In this document: positions 10,497-19,256 of the stretch, piece after piece | Layout of the letters: each line of letters opens with the position of its first letter | Position numbering within the stretch: the stretch's first letter is position 1 | Assembly (NCBI GenBank): GCA_026984935.1 | Contig: JALSRD010000100.1 | Span: 1-64,000, forward strand | Reading direction: 5' to 3' | Origin: Desulfobacterales bacterium | GTDB taxonomy: Bacteria > Desulfobacterota > Desulfobacteria > Desulfobacterales > JALSRD01 | DNA length: 64,000 nt | The notes under the pieces: model-generated | What the model saw: the letters and a program-made list of their open reading frames with translations, nothing else | Databases searched by the model: none | Told to the model about the DNA's origin: nothing | Program-made: the position numbers and the translations under genes

Positions 10497-11480
10497 TTAC
10501 CGGACGACCAGCGCGATGGCCGTGGCCGTGTATTTTCCGATTTCGTCAGCAGCTTTCGCCGCTGTCTGCCGTGCGGGGCAGAAAGCGGCCCAGAAAGTGG
10601 CCGCCGGTCTGTTGGTATCCACATAGAGGATCAGCCGCGGGTGGTCCGGGTTTACGGTTTTGCGCATCGAAAGCGCCGGCGTTTCGGGAACCGGTTCCGC
10701 CGCCGTGGCCACCAGCTCTCCGACCTGGTGCAACAGAATATCCCGGGGAGCCGGCCGCCCGCTTTCCGGCTTCGGCGTGCCGGGCTGCGGCCAAGCCGCT
10801 TTTTCCACGAGTCTGGGGTGCCGTTCCGTCAGGTGATCGATCACTGCGGGTGCATCGGTGACAAAAAGCGGCGCTGAAAAGGCCTGCTGCAGGTAGAGCC
10901 CGGCCCAGGATGCAAGCCTGCGCGCCAGCATGTAAACAGATGATTTTCCCCGGTCAGGCGGTGCCGCATCCGCCGGCACGGCCGGATTCCGGGCGCCGGT
11001 CAGCTGATGGAGCATCTGCCTTACCGACAGACTGCAGTCCTGCAGGCGTTTTGCGGTCGTCTCGAACTGGCGGTCGAACGCCTGGGCCATGCCGAGAAAG
11101 AGGAGCTGCACCAGAAAAGGGTCTTCCGGCGCGGTCTGCCCATGGCCGCCGGCGGCCCGCCGGATGCTGTCCGTGAGGCGGTGCGTACCGCCGTCATCCG
11201 AAAAAAGCGCCGCCTGCTGCAACCCGGCAAAAGCTGCCAGATCGGCTTTCGGGCGAGCCTGGGCCCACTGGTGGTATTCCCGGATAAGGCTTTCGGCCCT
11301 GCTGCCGGTTTCCCGTGGTGGGAAACGGAGATTCACGCGGCCCTGCCGTGCGGCTTCGGCGAGCGCCGGACCGGCCGGCCGGCCGGTGGGCTGGAGCACG
11401 GTCAATGACGGGAAAAAAGCCAGCAGCTGCTCAAGGCGTTGCCGGCCGATATAGGTAAAGGGGAAATAAACGGGCGTCAT
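10497..11480 (-). CDS. Hypothetical protein, about 327 aa, downstream of the CysK-CysRS-like gene
   Basis: Open frame from ATG at 11480, 34 nt after the upstream stop; no family recognised. Confidence 0.6.
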   Translation of the reverse strand: MTPVYFPFTYIGRQRLEQLLAFFPSLTVLQPTGRPAGPALAEAARQGRVNLRFPPRETGSRAESLIREYHQWAQARPKADLAAFAGLQQAALFSDDGGTHRLTDSIRRAAGGHGQTAPEDPFLVQLLFLGMAQAFDRQFETTAKRLQDCSLSVRQMLHQLTGARNPAVPADAAPPDRGKSSVYMLARRLASWAGLYLQQAFSAPLFVTDAPAVIDHLTERHPRLVEKAAWPQPGTPKPESGRPAPRDILLHQVGELVATAAEPVPETPALSMRKTVNPDHPRLILYVDTNRPAATFWAAFCPARQTAAKAADEIGKYTATAIALVVR

Positions 11481-11514
11481 GCGGTGTGTCCTCTTGCCGG
11501 CCGTCGCGGTCGCT

Positions 11515-13803
11515 TCATTCCGGTTTCCCCTCGGCGCGATCCCGGATGATGACGCCGCGGTCGGCAAGCTGGCGGCGGATCCGGTCGGCGGTCTGCCAGT
11601 CCTGCGCACGGCGTGCGGCCTGGCGGCGGGCGATGAGTTGGCGGATTTCGGCATTTTCCGCGGCATCCGGGATGTGCAGGAAATTTAAGACCGTGTCGAT
11701 GCGCCGGAAGACATCCAGGATCTTGGCGGCGTTGCCGGCATCGAGTTCCTTGTCAATGATCAGGCGGTTGATGCGCCGCACAATGGAGAAGATGGCGGCC
11801 ATGGCTGCAGAGATATTCAGATCATCGTCCATGGCGGTCGCAAAGCCGTTTTTCAGATCGTAGACCAGCTGGTCGCACTCGGCGCAGGGGCGTCCGCCTT
11901 CCAGCCGGCTCAGGGCGCCGAGACAGATATCCAGCCGTTTGAGGGCGCGCGCGGCGGACTCCAGGTGCTTTGCGGAAAAAAGGACCGGTTTGCGGTAGTG
12001 CGTGGAGATCAGCCAGTACCGGATCTGGCGGCCGCTGAATCCCATTTGCCGGAGCGCATCCAGGGCCACGGACGCCTGCCGGCGGCCGGCTTTTTTCCCG
12101 TCCACGAGAACGGTGTCGCAGTGCATCCAGTAATTGGCCATGGGGCGGCCGGTGAGGGCCGCTGCAATGGCGATTTCGTTTTCATGGTGGGGGAAAACCA
12201 GTTCACGGCTGCTGGTGTGGATGTCAAAGTGCCGGCCCAGGTGCTTCATGGACATGGCGGCACACTGAATGTGCCAGGAGGGCCGCACGTTGCCCCAGCG
12301 GGTCTTGGTGTAAAGCCCGCGCTTGAGCTCTGAAAGCTTTGAACGCTTGAACAGCGTGAAATCACGCGGGTTGTCTTTCTCGTAGCTGTCCAGGTCCACC
12401 GTGGCGCCCAGCCGGATCTTGTCGATGTCGACCCCCGACAGCCGGCCGTAGCCGTCCACCCGCGAAATGTCGAAGTACAGCGAACGCAGCTTTTCGTAGG
12501 CATAGCCCCGTTCGGCCAGAGACTCGGCCAGCCGGATCATGTCGTCGATGTGCCGGCTGGCGCGGGGATAGGCGGCGGCCGGTTTGACGCCCAGAAAGGC
12601 CAGGTCACGTTCAAAAGCCCGGATGTGTTCACTGGTGAAAGCCTCAAGGTCCTGGCCGGCGGCTTCCGAGCCCTGAATGGTCTTGTCGTCCAGGTCGGTG
12701 ATGTTCATCACATGCTTGACATCGTAGCCGCGGTACGTGAGGTAGCGCTGCAGCAGGTCCGAAAAAACCATGCGCCGGCATTCGCCCAGGTGCATGCGGG
12801 CATGGGCCGTGGGACCGCAGGAGTACATCGACACCCTGCCCGGCACCAGGGGTTCGAAAGCGTCCCTGCGCCGCGTCAGGGTGTTGAAGACCTTGAGCGG
12901 GATTTTTTTCCTGACGGTAAACAGCGGCGTGCTCAGGTAGCGTTCACCGCCGTCCGGGAACAGCACCACCAGCACGCCGCCATCCATACGGCGGGCTTCC
13001 TGCTGCGCTGCGACCATGGCCGCGCCGCTGCTCATGCCCACAAAGAGCCCCTCTCTTTTGGCCAGCTGGCGGGTCATCTCGAAAGCCGCCTCGTCTTCGA
13101 CATTGACTTTGCGGTCCAGCCGGTTTTTATCGTATATTTCCGGCCGGTAAGCCTCTTTCATGTTTTTCAGGCCCTGGATTTTGTGGCCCAGGTAAGGCTC
13201 GACGCCGACGACCTGGATATCGGCGCGACAGGATTTGAGGCGCCGGGAGACGCCCATCAGGGTACCCGAGGTGCCCATGCTGGCGACGAATACATCGACC
13301 TTCCCGTCGGTCTGCCGCCAGATCTCGACACCGGTGCCGTCGTAATGTGCCTGCCAGTTGGCGGGGTTGTTGAACTGGTCGGCCATGAAGTACCTGCCCG
13401 GGTTTTCACGGGCCACGCGGTAGACTTCCTCGATGGCGCCGTCGGTGCCCAGATGCCCCGGCGTGAGGAGGATTTCGGCCCCCCGGGCTTCCAGAATCTT
13501 GCGGCGTTCCATGCTGGCCGATTCGGACATGGCCAGCAGCAGACGGTAGCCCTTCACCGAGCAGACCAGGGCCAGACCGATGCCGGTGTTGCCGCTGGTG
13601 GCCTCGATTACCGTTTTGTCTGCGGTCAGCTGGCCGGATTTTTCGCCGGCCGCGATCATGCAAAGGGCGGGCCGGTCTTTGACGGAGCCGCCGGGGTTGA
13701 AATACTCCAGTTTCGCCAGCATCCGGACACGCGGGTTGGGATTCAAATGCCTGATTTCGATCAGCGGCGTGTTTCCGATGGTTTCCAGAATCGACACGGT
13801 CAT
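11515..13803 (-). CDS. Fusion: PLP-dependent cysteine synthase (N-terminal) + CysRS-like domain (C-terminal) lacking KMSKS
   Basis: Single frame. CysK motifs NPGGSVKDR, TSGNTG, GTSGT at about 12925-13803, then LKVFNTLTRR...SCGPTAHARMHLGE...WHIQCAAM...FPHHENE at about 11515-12909. Start overlaps the tmk stop (ATGA). Confidence 0.93.
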   Translation of the reverse strand: MTVSILETIGNTPLIEIRHLNPNPRVRMLAKLEYFNPGGSVKDRPALCMIAAGEKSGQLTADKTVIEATSGNTGIGLALVCSVKGYRLLLAMSESASMERRKILEARGAEILLTPGHLGTDGAIEEVYRVARENPGRYFMADQFNNPANWQAHYDGTGVEIWRQTDGKVDVFVASMGTSGTLMGVSRRLKSCRADIQVVGVEPYLGHKIQGLKNMKEAYRPEIYDKNRLDRKVNVEDEAAFEMTRQLAKREGLFVGMSSGAAMVAAQQEARRMDGGVLVVLFPDGGERYLSTPLFTVRKKIPLKVFNTLTRRRDAFEPLVPGRVSMYSCGPTAHARMHLGECRRMVFSDLLQRYLTYRGYDVKHVMNITDLDDKTIQGSEAAGQDLEAFTSEHIRAFERDLAFLGVKPAAAYPRASRHIDDMIRLAESLAERGYAYEKLRSLYFDISRVDGYGRLSGVDIDKIRLGATVDLDSYEKDNPRDFTLFKRSKLSELKRGLYTKTRWGNVRPSWHIQCAAMSMKHLGRHFDIHTSSRELVFPHHENEIAIAAALTGRPMANYWMHCDTVLVDGKKAGRRQASVALDALRQMGFSGRQIRYWLISTHYRKPVLFSAKHLESAARALKRLDICLGALSRLEGGRPCAECDQLVYDLKNGFATAMDDDLNISAAMAAIFSIVRRINRLIIDKELDAGNAAKILDVFRRIDTVLNFLHIPDAAENAEIRQLIARRQAARRAQDWQTADRIRRQLADRGVIIRDRAEGKPE

Positions 13804-14471
13804 GGGTTTCTTTCTGCTCTTGGGGAGGTCCGCTTGCCGGCTGTCAGCCGGGATTCCAAAGTTGCGATGATGCGCTTGTTGACCGCGGCTTCCGGAAGGC
13901 CGGCGTCGATGACCACAAAGCGCCCGGGTTCGCGCTGCGCCAGCGCCAGGTATCCCTGGCGGACCCGGTGGTGAAAAGCCAGGTCTTCTTCCTCGAAGCG
14001 GCTTTCGCGGTCCTGGTTTTCTTCCCGGCCGATACGTCCCCATGCGCGTGCCAGGCCGGCTTCCGGCGGCAGGTCGAGCAGCAACGTGAGATCCGGGCGC
14101 AGGTCTGCTCCGGCCAGCCGGTGCAGGCGGCCGATCAGGCCGGCGTCCATGCCGCGGGCAGCACCCTGATAGACGATGCTGGCATCGGAAAAGCGGTCGC
14201 AGATCACGATCCTGCCGGCTTCCAGTGCAGGGCGGATGACCTGGTGGATGTGCTGCACCCGATCCGCAACATAGAGAAGCAGCTCGGCCGGGGCGCAGAG
14301 GTTTTTATGGTCCGGGTCCAGCAGGATGCCGCGGATTTTTTCGCCGATGGGCGTGCCTCCGGGTTCGCGTGTGGCCACCACACTGTGCCCACAGTCACGC
14401 AGGAAGCGGAGCATGTGCTTGATCTGGGTGGTCTTGCCCGATCCTTCGATGCCTTCGAGGGTAATGAACAT
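13800..14471 (-). CDS. tmk: Thymidylate kinase
   Basis: MFITLEGIEGSGKTTQ, TREPGGTPIGE, DRFSDAS. Confidence 0.95.
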   Translation of the reverse strand: MFITLEGIEGSGKTTQIKHMLRFLRDCGHSVVATREPGGTPIGEKIRGILLDPDHKNLCAPAELLLYVADRVQHIHQVIRPALEAGRIVICDRFSDASIVYQGAARGMDAGLIGRLHRLAGADLRPDLTLLLDLPPEAGLARAWGRIGREENQDRESRFEEEDLAFHHRVRQGYLALAQREPGRFVVIDAGLPEAAVNKRIIATLESRLTAGKRTSPRAERNP

Positions 14472-14641
14472 ACGGAAACTCTGCGTACAACAGCCTTCTG
14501 GGTCTCGAAAAAAATCGCCTGACAGCGGGCTCTAGGCGCCGGGTTCCAAGTACGCTGGCAATCCCGCCTGACCCCGGGCAGGATGCAGCCGGCGGCCGTG
14601 CTTATCAAGCGCGCTTTTTCGAAAATCCAGGTATGTGATGA

Positions 14642-14675
14642 TTTCGTAAAAAGTCCGGACTTTCCGTTTGCGAAA
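14642..14675. repeat. Imperfect palindrome with perfect 14-nt core
   Basis: AAAGTCCGGACTTT core at 14650-14663; outer arms TTTCGTAAA / TTTGCGAAA. Confidence 0.6.
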
Positions 14676-14820
14676 AGCCTTTTCAAAAGCCGTGCGCCGT
14701 TTGGCCAAATCCCGGGCGCGTGGCCGCTTTGCTCCTCAGACAGCCTGGAATTGTTAACGCCCAACGGTGCCGCGCCTTTTGCCGAAAAATCTTGAAATGC
14801 GCCACGGGTCCGTCAAGTAA

Positions 14821-15579
14821 CTAAAAGGTTAAATCCCAGCCCTTGAGTTCGTCCATGAAACGATAATCAGTGGCATCGCATTGCAGCGGCGTAATCGAAA
14901 CCATATTGCGATCCAACGCCCAACCGTCGGTATCGGGCTCGAATCCCTCCGCCGGCGGGTTGTAGAACTGCCAGTAGTAAGGGCGGTTATACGGATCCAT
15001 ACGTTTGTCGATATGTTCCGCCGAGAGGCTGTTTGCCAGTCGGCTGACCCGCACACCGGCGGCCCCCGCCGCCGGCCCCTTGGGGAAGTTGATGCTTAAA
15101 AAGGTCCCCCGGGGCAGGCCGTTTAGCTGGATCTGGCAGACCAGCTTTTCAATAAAACGCGCGGCGGCGGCATAGCCCCGGGCATCGCCGCCCTGCATGG
15201 AAACCGCCATGGCGGCGATACCTGCCAGGGCGGCTTCACGGGCGGCTGCCACCGTGCCCGAGTAGTTGACGTTGACGCCCGTGTTGGCGCCCGGGTTGAT
15301 GCCGGAGATCACCAGATCGGGCCGTTCAGGCAGCAGGTTTTTCAGCGCCAGTTTGACGCAGTCCGCCGGTGTGCCGCTGACCGCATATCCCCGGATGTTG
15401 CCGGCCAGGGATTCCTCTTTGACACGCAGCGGCACCCGCAGGGTGATGGCGTGCCCCACGGCGCTGCGTTCGCGGTCGGGTGCGATAACGGAAATGCGGT
15501 GCCTTACGGCCAGATGCTGGCCGAGGGTCTGTAGTCCCTGCGCCCAGATACCGTCATCGTTGGTCAGCAAAATCTGCAT
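14821..15579 (-). CDS. surE: 5'/3'-nucleotidase SurE
   Basis: MQILLTNDDGIWAQGLQ, SGINPGANTGVNVNYSGTVAAAREA. Confidence 0.95.
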   Translation of the reverse strand: MQILLTNDDGIWAQGLQTLGQHLAVRHRISVIAPDRERSAVGHAITLRVPLRVKEESLAGNIRGYAVSGTPADCVKLALKNLLPERPDLVISGINPGANTGVNVNYSGTVAAAREAALAGIAAMAVSMQGGDARGYAAAARFIEKLVCQIQLNGLPRGTFLSINFPKGPAAGAAGVRVSRLANSLSAEHIDKRMDPYNRPYYWQFYNPPAEGFEPDTDGWALDRNMVSITPLQCDATDYRFMDELKGWDLTF

Positions 15580-15695
15580 GCCAAATCCGCTCACTGCCCC
15601 CTTTTTGCCCCAAAGCCACCTGGCAGGCCATCAAAGCTTCCCGCGTGACAGCCCGTAACGGGTGGCTTTAAAGTCTGAAAGATTACAACAAAATC

Positions 15696-15726
15696 TTGAC
15701 ATTTACAAATGGATTGGTTTTATACT
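15696..15726 (+). promoter_or_regulatory. Putative sigma70-type promoter for lptD
   Basis: TTGACA (15696-15701), 19-nt spacer, TATACT (15721-15726). Confidence 0.5.
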
Positions 15727-15861
15727 GCAGCCCGAAAACCGCTTGCCCCATGTTATCCTGAATGTCTGGTCAGCGTCAATCGGCAAATCACGGAGGTTTT
15801 CCGGAAATGCCGGCAGTTGATCATCCGAAAACGCAAAACCCAAAGAACATACGAGGAGTTG

Positions 15862-18216
15862 ATGCGCATACAACGCAGAGGACGAATCGGTTTTATGGCG
15901 CCGGCATGTGTGACGGCACGTTCCCGGTACGGCGTGCAGCGCCGGCGGCTGATGGTGGTGACAGGGGGGATTTTGGCGGCGTTCCTTTTCTGCGCCGGCG
16001 TCGCTTCCGGCGGCGGTCTGATGGCGCCGTCCGTGAACAGCCGGCAGCCCTGGAAAGTTTCGGCCGACGAACTCAAGTACGATCAGGCCGCCGACCAGTA
16101 CGTGGGCACCGGCAACGTCAGCATCACGCAGGGGGATAAACGCCTGACGGCGGATTTCGTGCGCTTTGACCAAAAAACCATGCAGGCCTTCGCCCGGGGG
16201 CATGTCATCCTGAATGTCGGGCCCGATCTCATTTCGGGAGACAGTATCGAGATCGACCTCAACACCGAACTGGGGACCATCTATAACGGGACGATCTTTT
16301 TCAGGGAAAACCACTTCTTCATCCGCGGGCACAAAATCCAGAAGGTCGGCCCCGAGAGCTTTACGGCGGACAGGATTTCGATAACCACCTGCGACGGCGA
16401 GCGGCCCGACTGGAAGCTGACAGGCCGCAATGTCAAACTGGAAAGGGAGGGTTACGGCAAGGTCAGCCACGCCGCCCTGTGGGTGAAAAACGTGCCGGTG
16501 CTCTATGCGCCTTACCTGGTTTTCCCCACCAAGCGCAAGCGGCAGTCCGGCCTGCTGGCCCCGGAATTCAACTTTTCGGACCGCAACGGGTTTCAATACA
16601 TCCAACCCCTTTACTGGGCCATCAACGAAAGCTCCGATGCCACGCTCTACTGGCATCACCTGGCGCGCCGCGGCGAAAAAATCGGCGCGCAGTACCGCTA
16701 TATGCGCGACGGCTGGTCCAAAGGCGCCGTCATGTTCGATTACCTGGATGACCGCCAGATCGATGACGGCCAGGGGACCTCCAGCCAGGACTGGGGCTAT
16801 ACCCACGATGATGTCCTGCGAACCAACTCGGATCGGTACTGGCTGCGCGCCAAGGCGGACCAGCGCCTGCCCCACGACTTTGTCGCCAAACTCGATGTGG
16901 ACGTGGTCAGCGACCAGGATTACCTGCGGGAATTCAGAGACCAGGTGACCGGTTTTTATGACAGCCGGGATTATTTTTTCAATACTTTCGGCCGCGATAT
17001 CGACGATTATGACGACCCGGTGCGCACGAGCCAGTTCGACCTGCGTCGCAACTGGGACAAATTTACGCTGGAGGGAACGGCGCGTTGGAACGACGACAGC
17101 ACGCTGCGCAATTCCGACAAGCCTGACAAGACCCTGCAGACGCTTCCGTTTCTCGGGTTCAACGGATCAAAACAAAAAATTCTGGAAAGCCCCTTTTACT
17201 ACGATTTTACCTCCGAATACCGCTATTATTACCGCCAGGACGGTGAAAGCGCTCACCGTGCCGATGCGCACCCGAGGGTCTTTCTGCCCATCCGCTACAA
17301 GGGGTATTTTACGCTGGAGCCTTCCCTGGGTCTGAGGGGTACGGTGTGGCATGTTGATCAGTTTGACGATGCGGATGGCGCGCAGCAGGTTGACAGAGAA
17401 CGCGATCCCACACGCGGGCTGTACGACGTGGGGGTCGACCTTAAAACGGAGCTGTTGAATGTTTTCGACATAAACGGAAAATCCGTGGACAGCATCAAGC
17501 ACCAGATCCGGCCGCGCGTCACCTATGCCTTCATTCCCGATGTCGATCAGGAGGACCAGCCCAATTTTGATCCCCTGGACCGCATTGGAAAAGAAAACAT
17601 CATTACCTATTCACTGACCAATACCCTGACCTCCAAAATCAGGCATGCCGCCGGTGGGGGAAAAACGTCTGCCGGTAATGACTGGAATTATGAGTACCGG
17701 CGTTTCCTGCGTTTTTTCCTGGAGCAGTCCTACGATATCAACAAGGAGAAAGACGATGACCCACAGCCTTTCTCGCCCATTTTCGGTGAGCTGGAATTTT
17801 CACCTTTCCGATACCTGTCGCTGAAAGCCAATGCCGACTGGAATACCTACGATAATGACTTTGAGCGCAACGGCATTGCCGCGCGCGCCTTGGATTATCG
17901 TGGAGACCGTGTTTACGTGGAACACCGGCGCAAAAAAGACGACTACGAATCCATTTATACCTCGCTGCTGGTGAACATCAACAACCGCCTGTGGGCCAAC
18001 GGTGAGTACGAGCGCGATCTGCGGGCCGATGAGGATGTAAAATACGGCGTGGGGCTGCTCTACAATGCGCAGTGCTGGTCGGTGCGTGTCAGCTATACCG
18101 ACGAGCAGGACGAAGACCGCCTGACCTTCATGATCAACCTGCACGGCATCGGTGAATTCGGGCAGTCTTTTGGCGTGGGACTGGGCGGTCTCGGCCGGGA
18201 ATCGTCCATTGAATAA
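15862..18216 (+). CDS. lptD: LPS-assembly protein LptD
   Basis: OstA-like N-terminus (WKVSADELKYDQAADQYVGTGNVSITQGD) and LptD barrel; in-frame ATG at 15862 follows AGGAG and gives a signal sequence. Confidence 0.9.
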   Translation: MRIQRRGRIGFMAPACVTARSRYGVQRRRLMVVTGGILAAFLFCAGVASGGGLMAPSVNSRQPWKVSADELKYDQAADQYVGTGNVSITQGDKRLTADFVRFDQKTMQAFARGHVILNVGPDLISGDSIEIDLNTELGTIYNGTIFFRENHFFIRGHKIQKVGPESFTADRISITTCDGERPDWKLTGRNVKLEREGYGKVSHAALWVKNVPVLYAPYLVFPTKRKRQSGLLAPEFNFSDRNGFQYIQPLYWAINESSDATLYWHHLARRGEKIGAQYRYMRDGWSKGAVMFDYLDDRQIDDGQGTSSQDWGYTHDDVLRTNSDRYWLRAKADQRLPHDFVAKLDVDVVSDQDYLREFRDQVTGFYDSRDYFFNTFGRDIDDYDDPVRTSQFDLRRNWDKFTLEGTARWNDDSTLRNSDKPDKTLQTLPFLGFNGSKQKILESPFYYDFTSEYRYYYRQDGESAHRADAHPRVFLPIRYKGYFTLEPSLGLRGTVWHVDQFDDADGAQQVDRERDPTRGLYDVGVDLKTELLNVFDINGKSVDSIKHQIRPRVTYAFIPDVDQEDQPNFDPLDRIGKENIITYSLTNTLTSKIRHAAGGGKTSAGNDWNYEYRRFLRFFLEQSYDINKEKDDDPQPFSPIFGELEFSPFRYLSLKANADWNTYDNDFERNGIAARALDYRGDRVYVEHRRKKDDYESIYTSLLVNINNRLWANGEYERDLRADEDVKYGVGLLYNAQCWSVRVSYTDEQDEDRLTFMINLHGIGEFGQSFGVGLGGLGRESSIE

Positions 18217-18330
18217 GCTGACTTGCAGCGACAGATCCGCCGGAAAGCGCCGCTGCCGCCATGCCGGACGGCTCTTTCCGCAGGCCGACAGTCTTTCAGC
18301 CACCGGGTTTTTTAAGGAAACGCGTAAAAC

Positions 18331-18861
18331 GTGGCCACCAAAGAGGCACTGAAACCGGCTTGGTATGTGCTGCATACCAAAAGCCGATTTGAAAATGTCG
18401 TCAGCGAAGGACTGGGGAAAAAGTCTTTTGAGGCCTTCCTGCCCCGGGTACGGATCAAAAGCAAACGCCGGGACCGCAAACTCCTGATTCGGGTTCCCCT
18501 CTTTCCCGGCTACCTGTTTGTCAAAACAGACCTGAACCCTTACGCGCATCTCGAGATTTTAAAGACCGTCGGGGCGGTGCGCCTGATCGGCAATCGGCAG
18601 GGCCCGATCCCGGTGCGTGACGATACGGTGGATTCCATCCGCATCATGACCGCGGCGGACCGGCCGGTGCTCACCGGCAGCCGTTTTAAAAAAGGCGACC
18701 CGGTAATCGTGGTGCACGGGCCTTTTCAAGGTGTTTGCGGCACCTTTGTGCGCTATCGCGGCAGTGGACGGGTGGTGGTCAACGTCGAAGCCCTGGGCCA
18801 GTGGGCGGCCGTGGAAGTGGATGAAGACGACGTCGAAACATTCCGCCGCATCCTGCCGTGA
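18331..18861 (+). CDS. NusG/RfaH-like transcription (anti)termination protein
   Basis: NGN domain AWYVLHTKSRFENVV...PLFPGYLFVKTDL and C-terminal KOW FKKGDPVIVVHGPFQGVCGTFV; GTG start. Confidence 0.82.
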   Translation: MATKEALKPAWYVLHTKSRFENVVSEGLGKKSFEAFLPRVRIKSKRRDRKLLIRVPLFPGYLFVKTDLNPYAHLEILKTVGAVRLIGNRQGPIPVRDDTVDSIRIMTAADRPVLTGSRFKKGDPVIVVHGPFQGVCGTFVRYRGSGRVVVNVEALGQWAAVEVDEDDVETFRRILP

Positions 18862-18899
18862 CTAATGTCCGCGGAACCGGCGAAACATACACTAACTGC

Positions 18900-18928
18900 T
18901 TGACTTGCCGGTAAGTTTCATTTTATAG
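18900..18928 (+). promoter_or_regulatory. Putative promoter of the HU/IHF-like gene
   Basis: TTGACT (18900-18905), 17-nt spacer, TTATAG (18923-18928). Confidence 0.45.
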
Positions 18929-18977
18929 GGGTAAATTGGAAGGGCATGCGGGACCCGAAAATGACGAAGGAGGCTCA

Positions 18978-19253
18978 ATGAACAAATTGGAGCTTATTTC
19001 CGCCTTGAAGAACGAAGCCGGTATTTCAAAGGCGGAAGCATCAAAAGTGGTGCAGATATTTTTTGACCAGATGGTCGATGCCATGGCCAGGGGTGATCGT
19101 GTCGAGATTCGCGGACTGTGCAGCTTTTACGTCAAGGAATACAAGAGTTACACGGGGCGCAACCCCAAAACCGGTGAGAAAGTGGCCATCAAGCCTAAAA
19201 AACTGCCGTTTTTTAAATCAGGCAAAGAACTGAAAGAACGGGTCGACTATTAA
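18978..19253 (+). CDS. HU/IHF family DNA-binding protein
   Basis: MNKLELISALKNEAGISKAEA...GRNPKTGEKVAIKPKKLPFFKSGKELKERV; AAGGAGG RBS. Confidence 0.92.
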   Translation: MNKLELISALKNEAGISKAEASKVVQIFFDQMVDAMARGDRVEIRGLCSFYVKEYKSYTGRNPKTGEKVAIKPKKLPFFKSGKELKERVDY

Positions 19254-19256
19254 TTT

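Noticed and set aside
12550-13974. 474-aa plus-strand ORF antisense to the CysK/CysRS-like fusion
   Set aside because: Composition typical of a GC-rich antisense frame; no recognisable motifs, and the minus-strand gene is strongly supported.
13804-14043. N-terminal extension of the fusion ORF track (start 14043)
   Set aside because: Overlaps tmk coding; MTVSILETIGNTPLIE at 13803 is the natural cysteine synthase start.
15709-15861. Track start for lptD at 15709
   Set aside because: It lies inside the predicted promoter spacer; an RBS-supported in-frame ATG with a signal peptide is at 15862.
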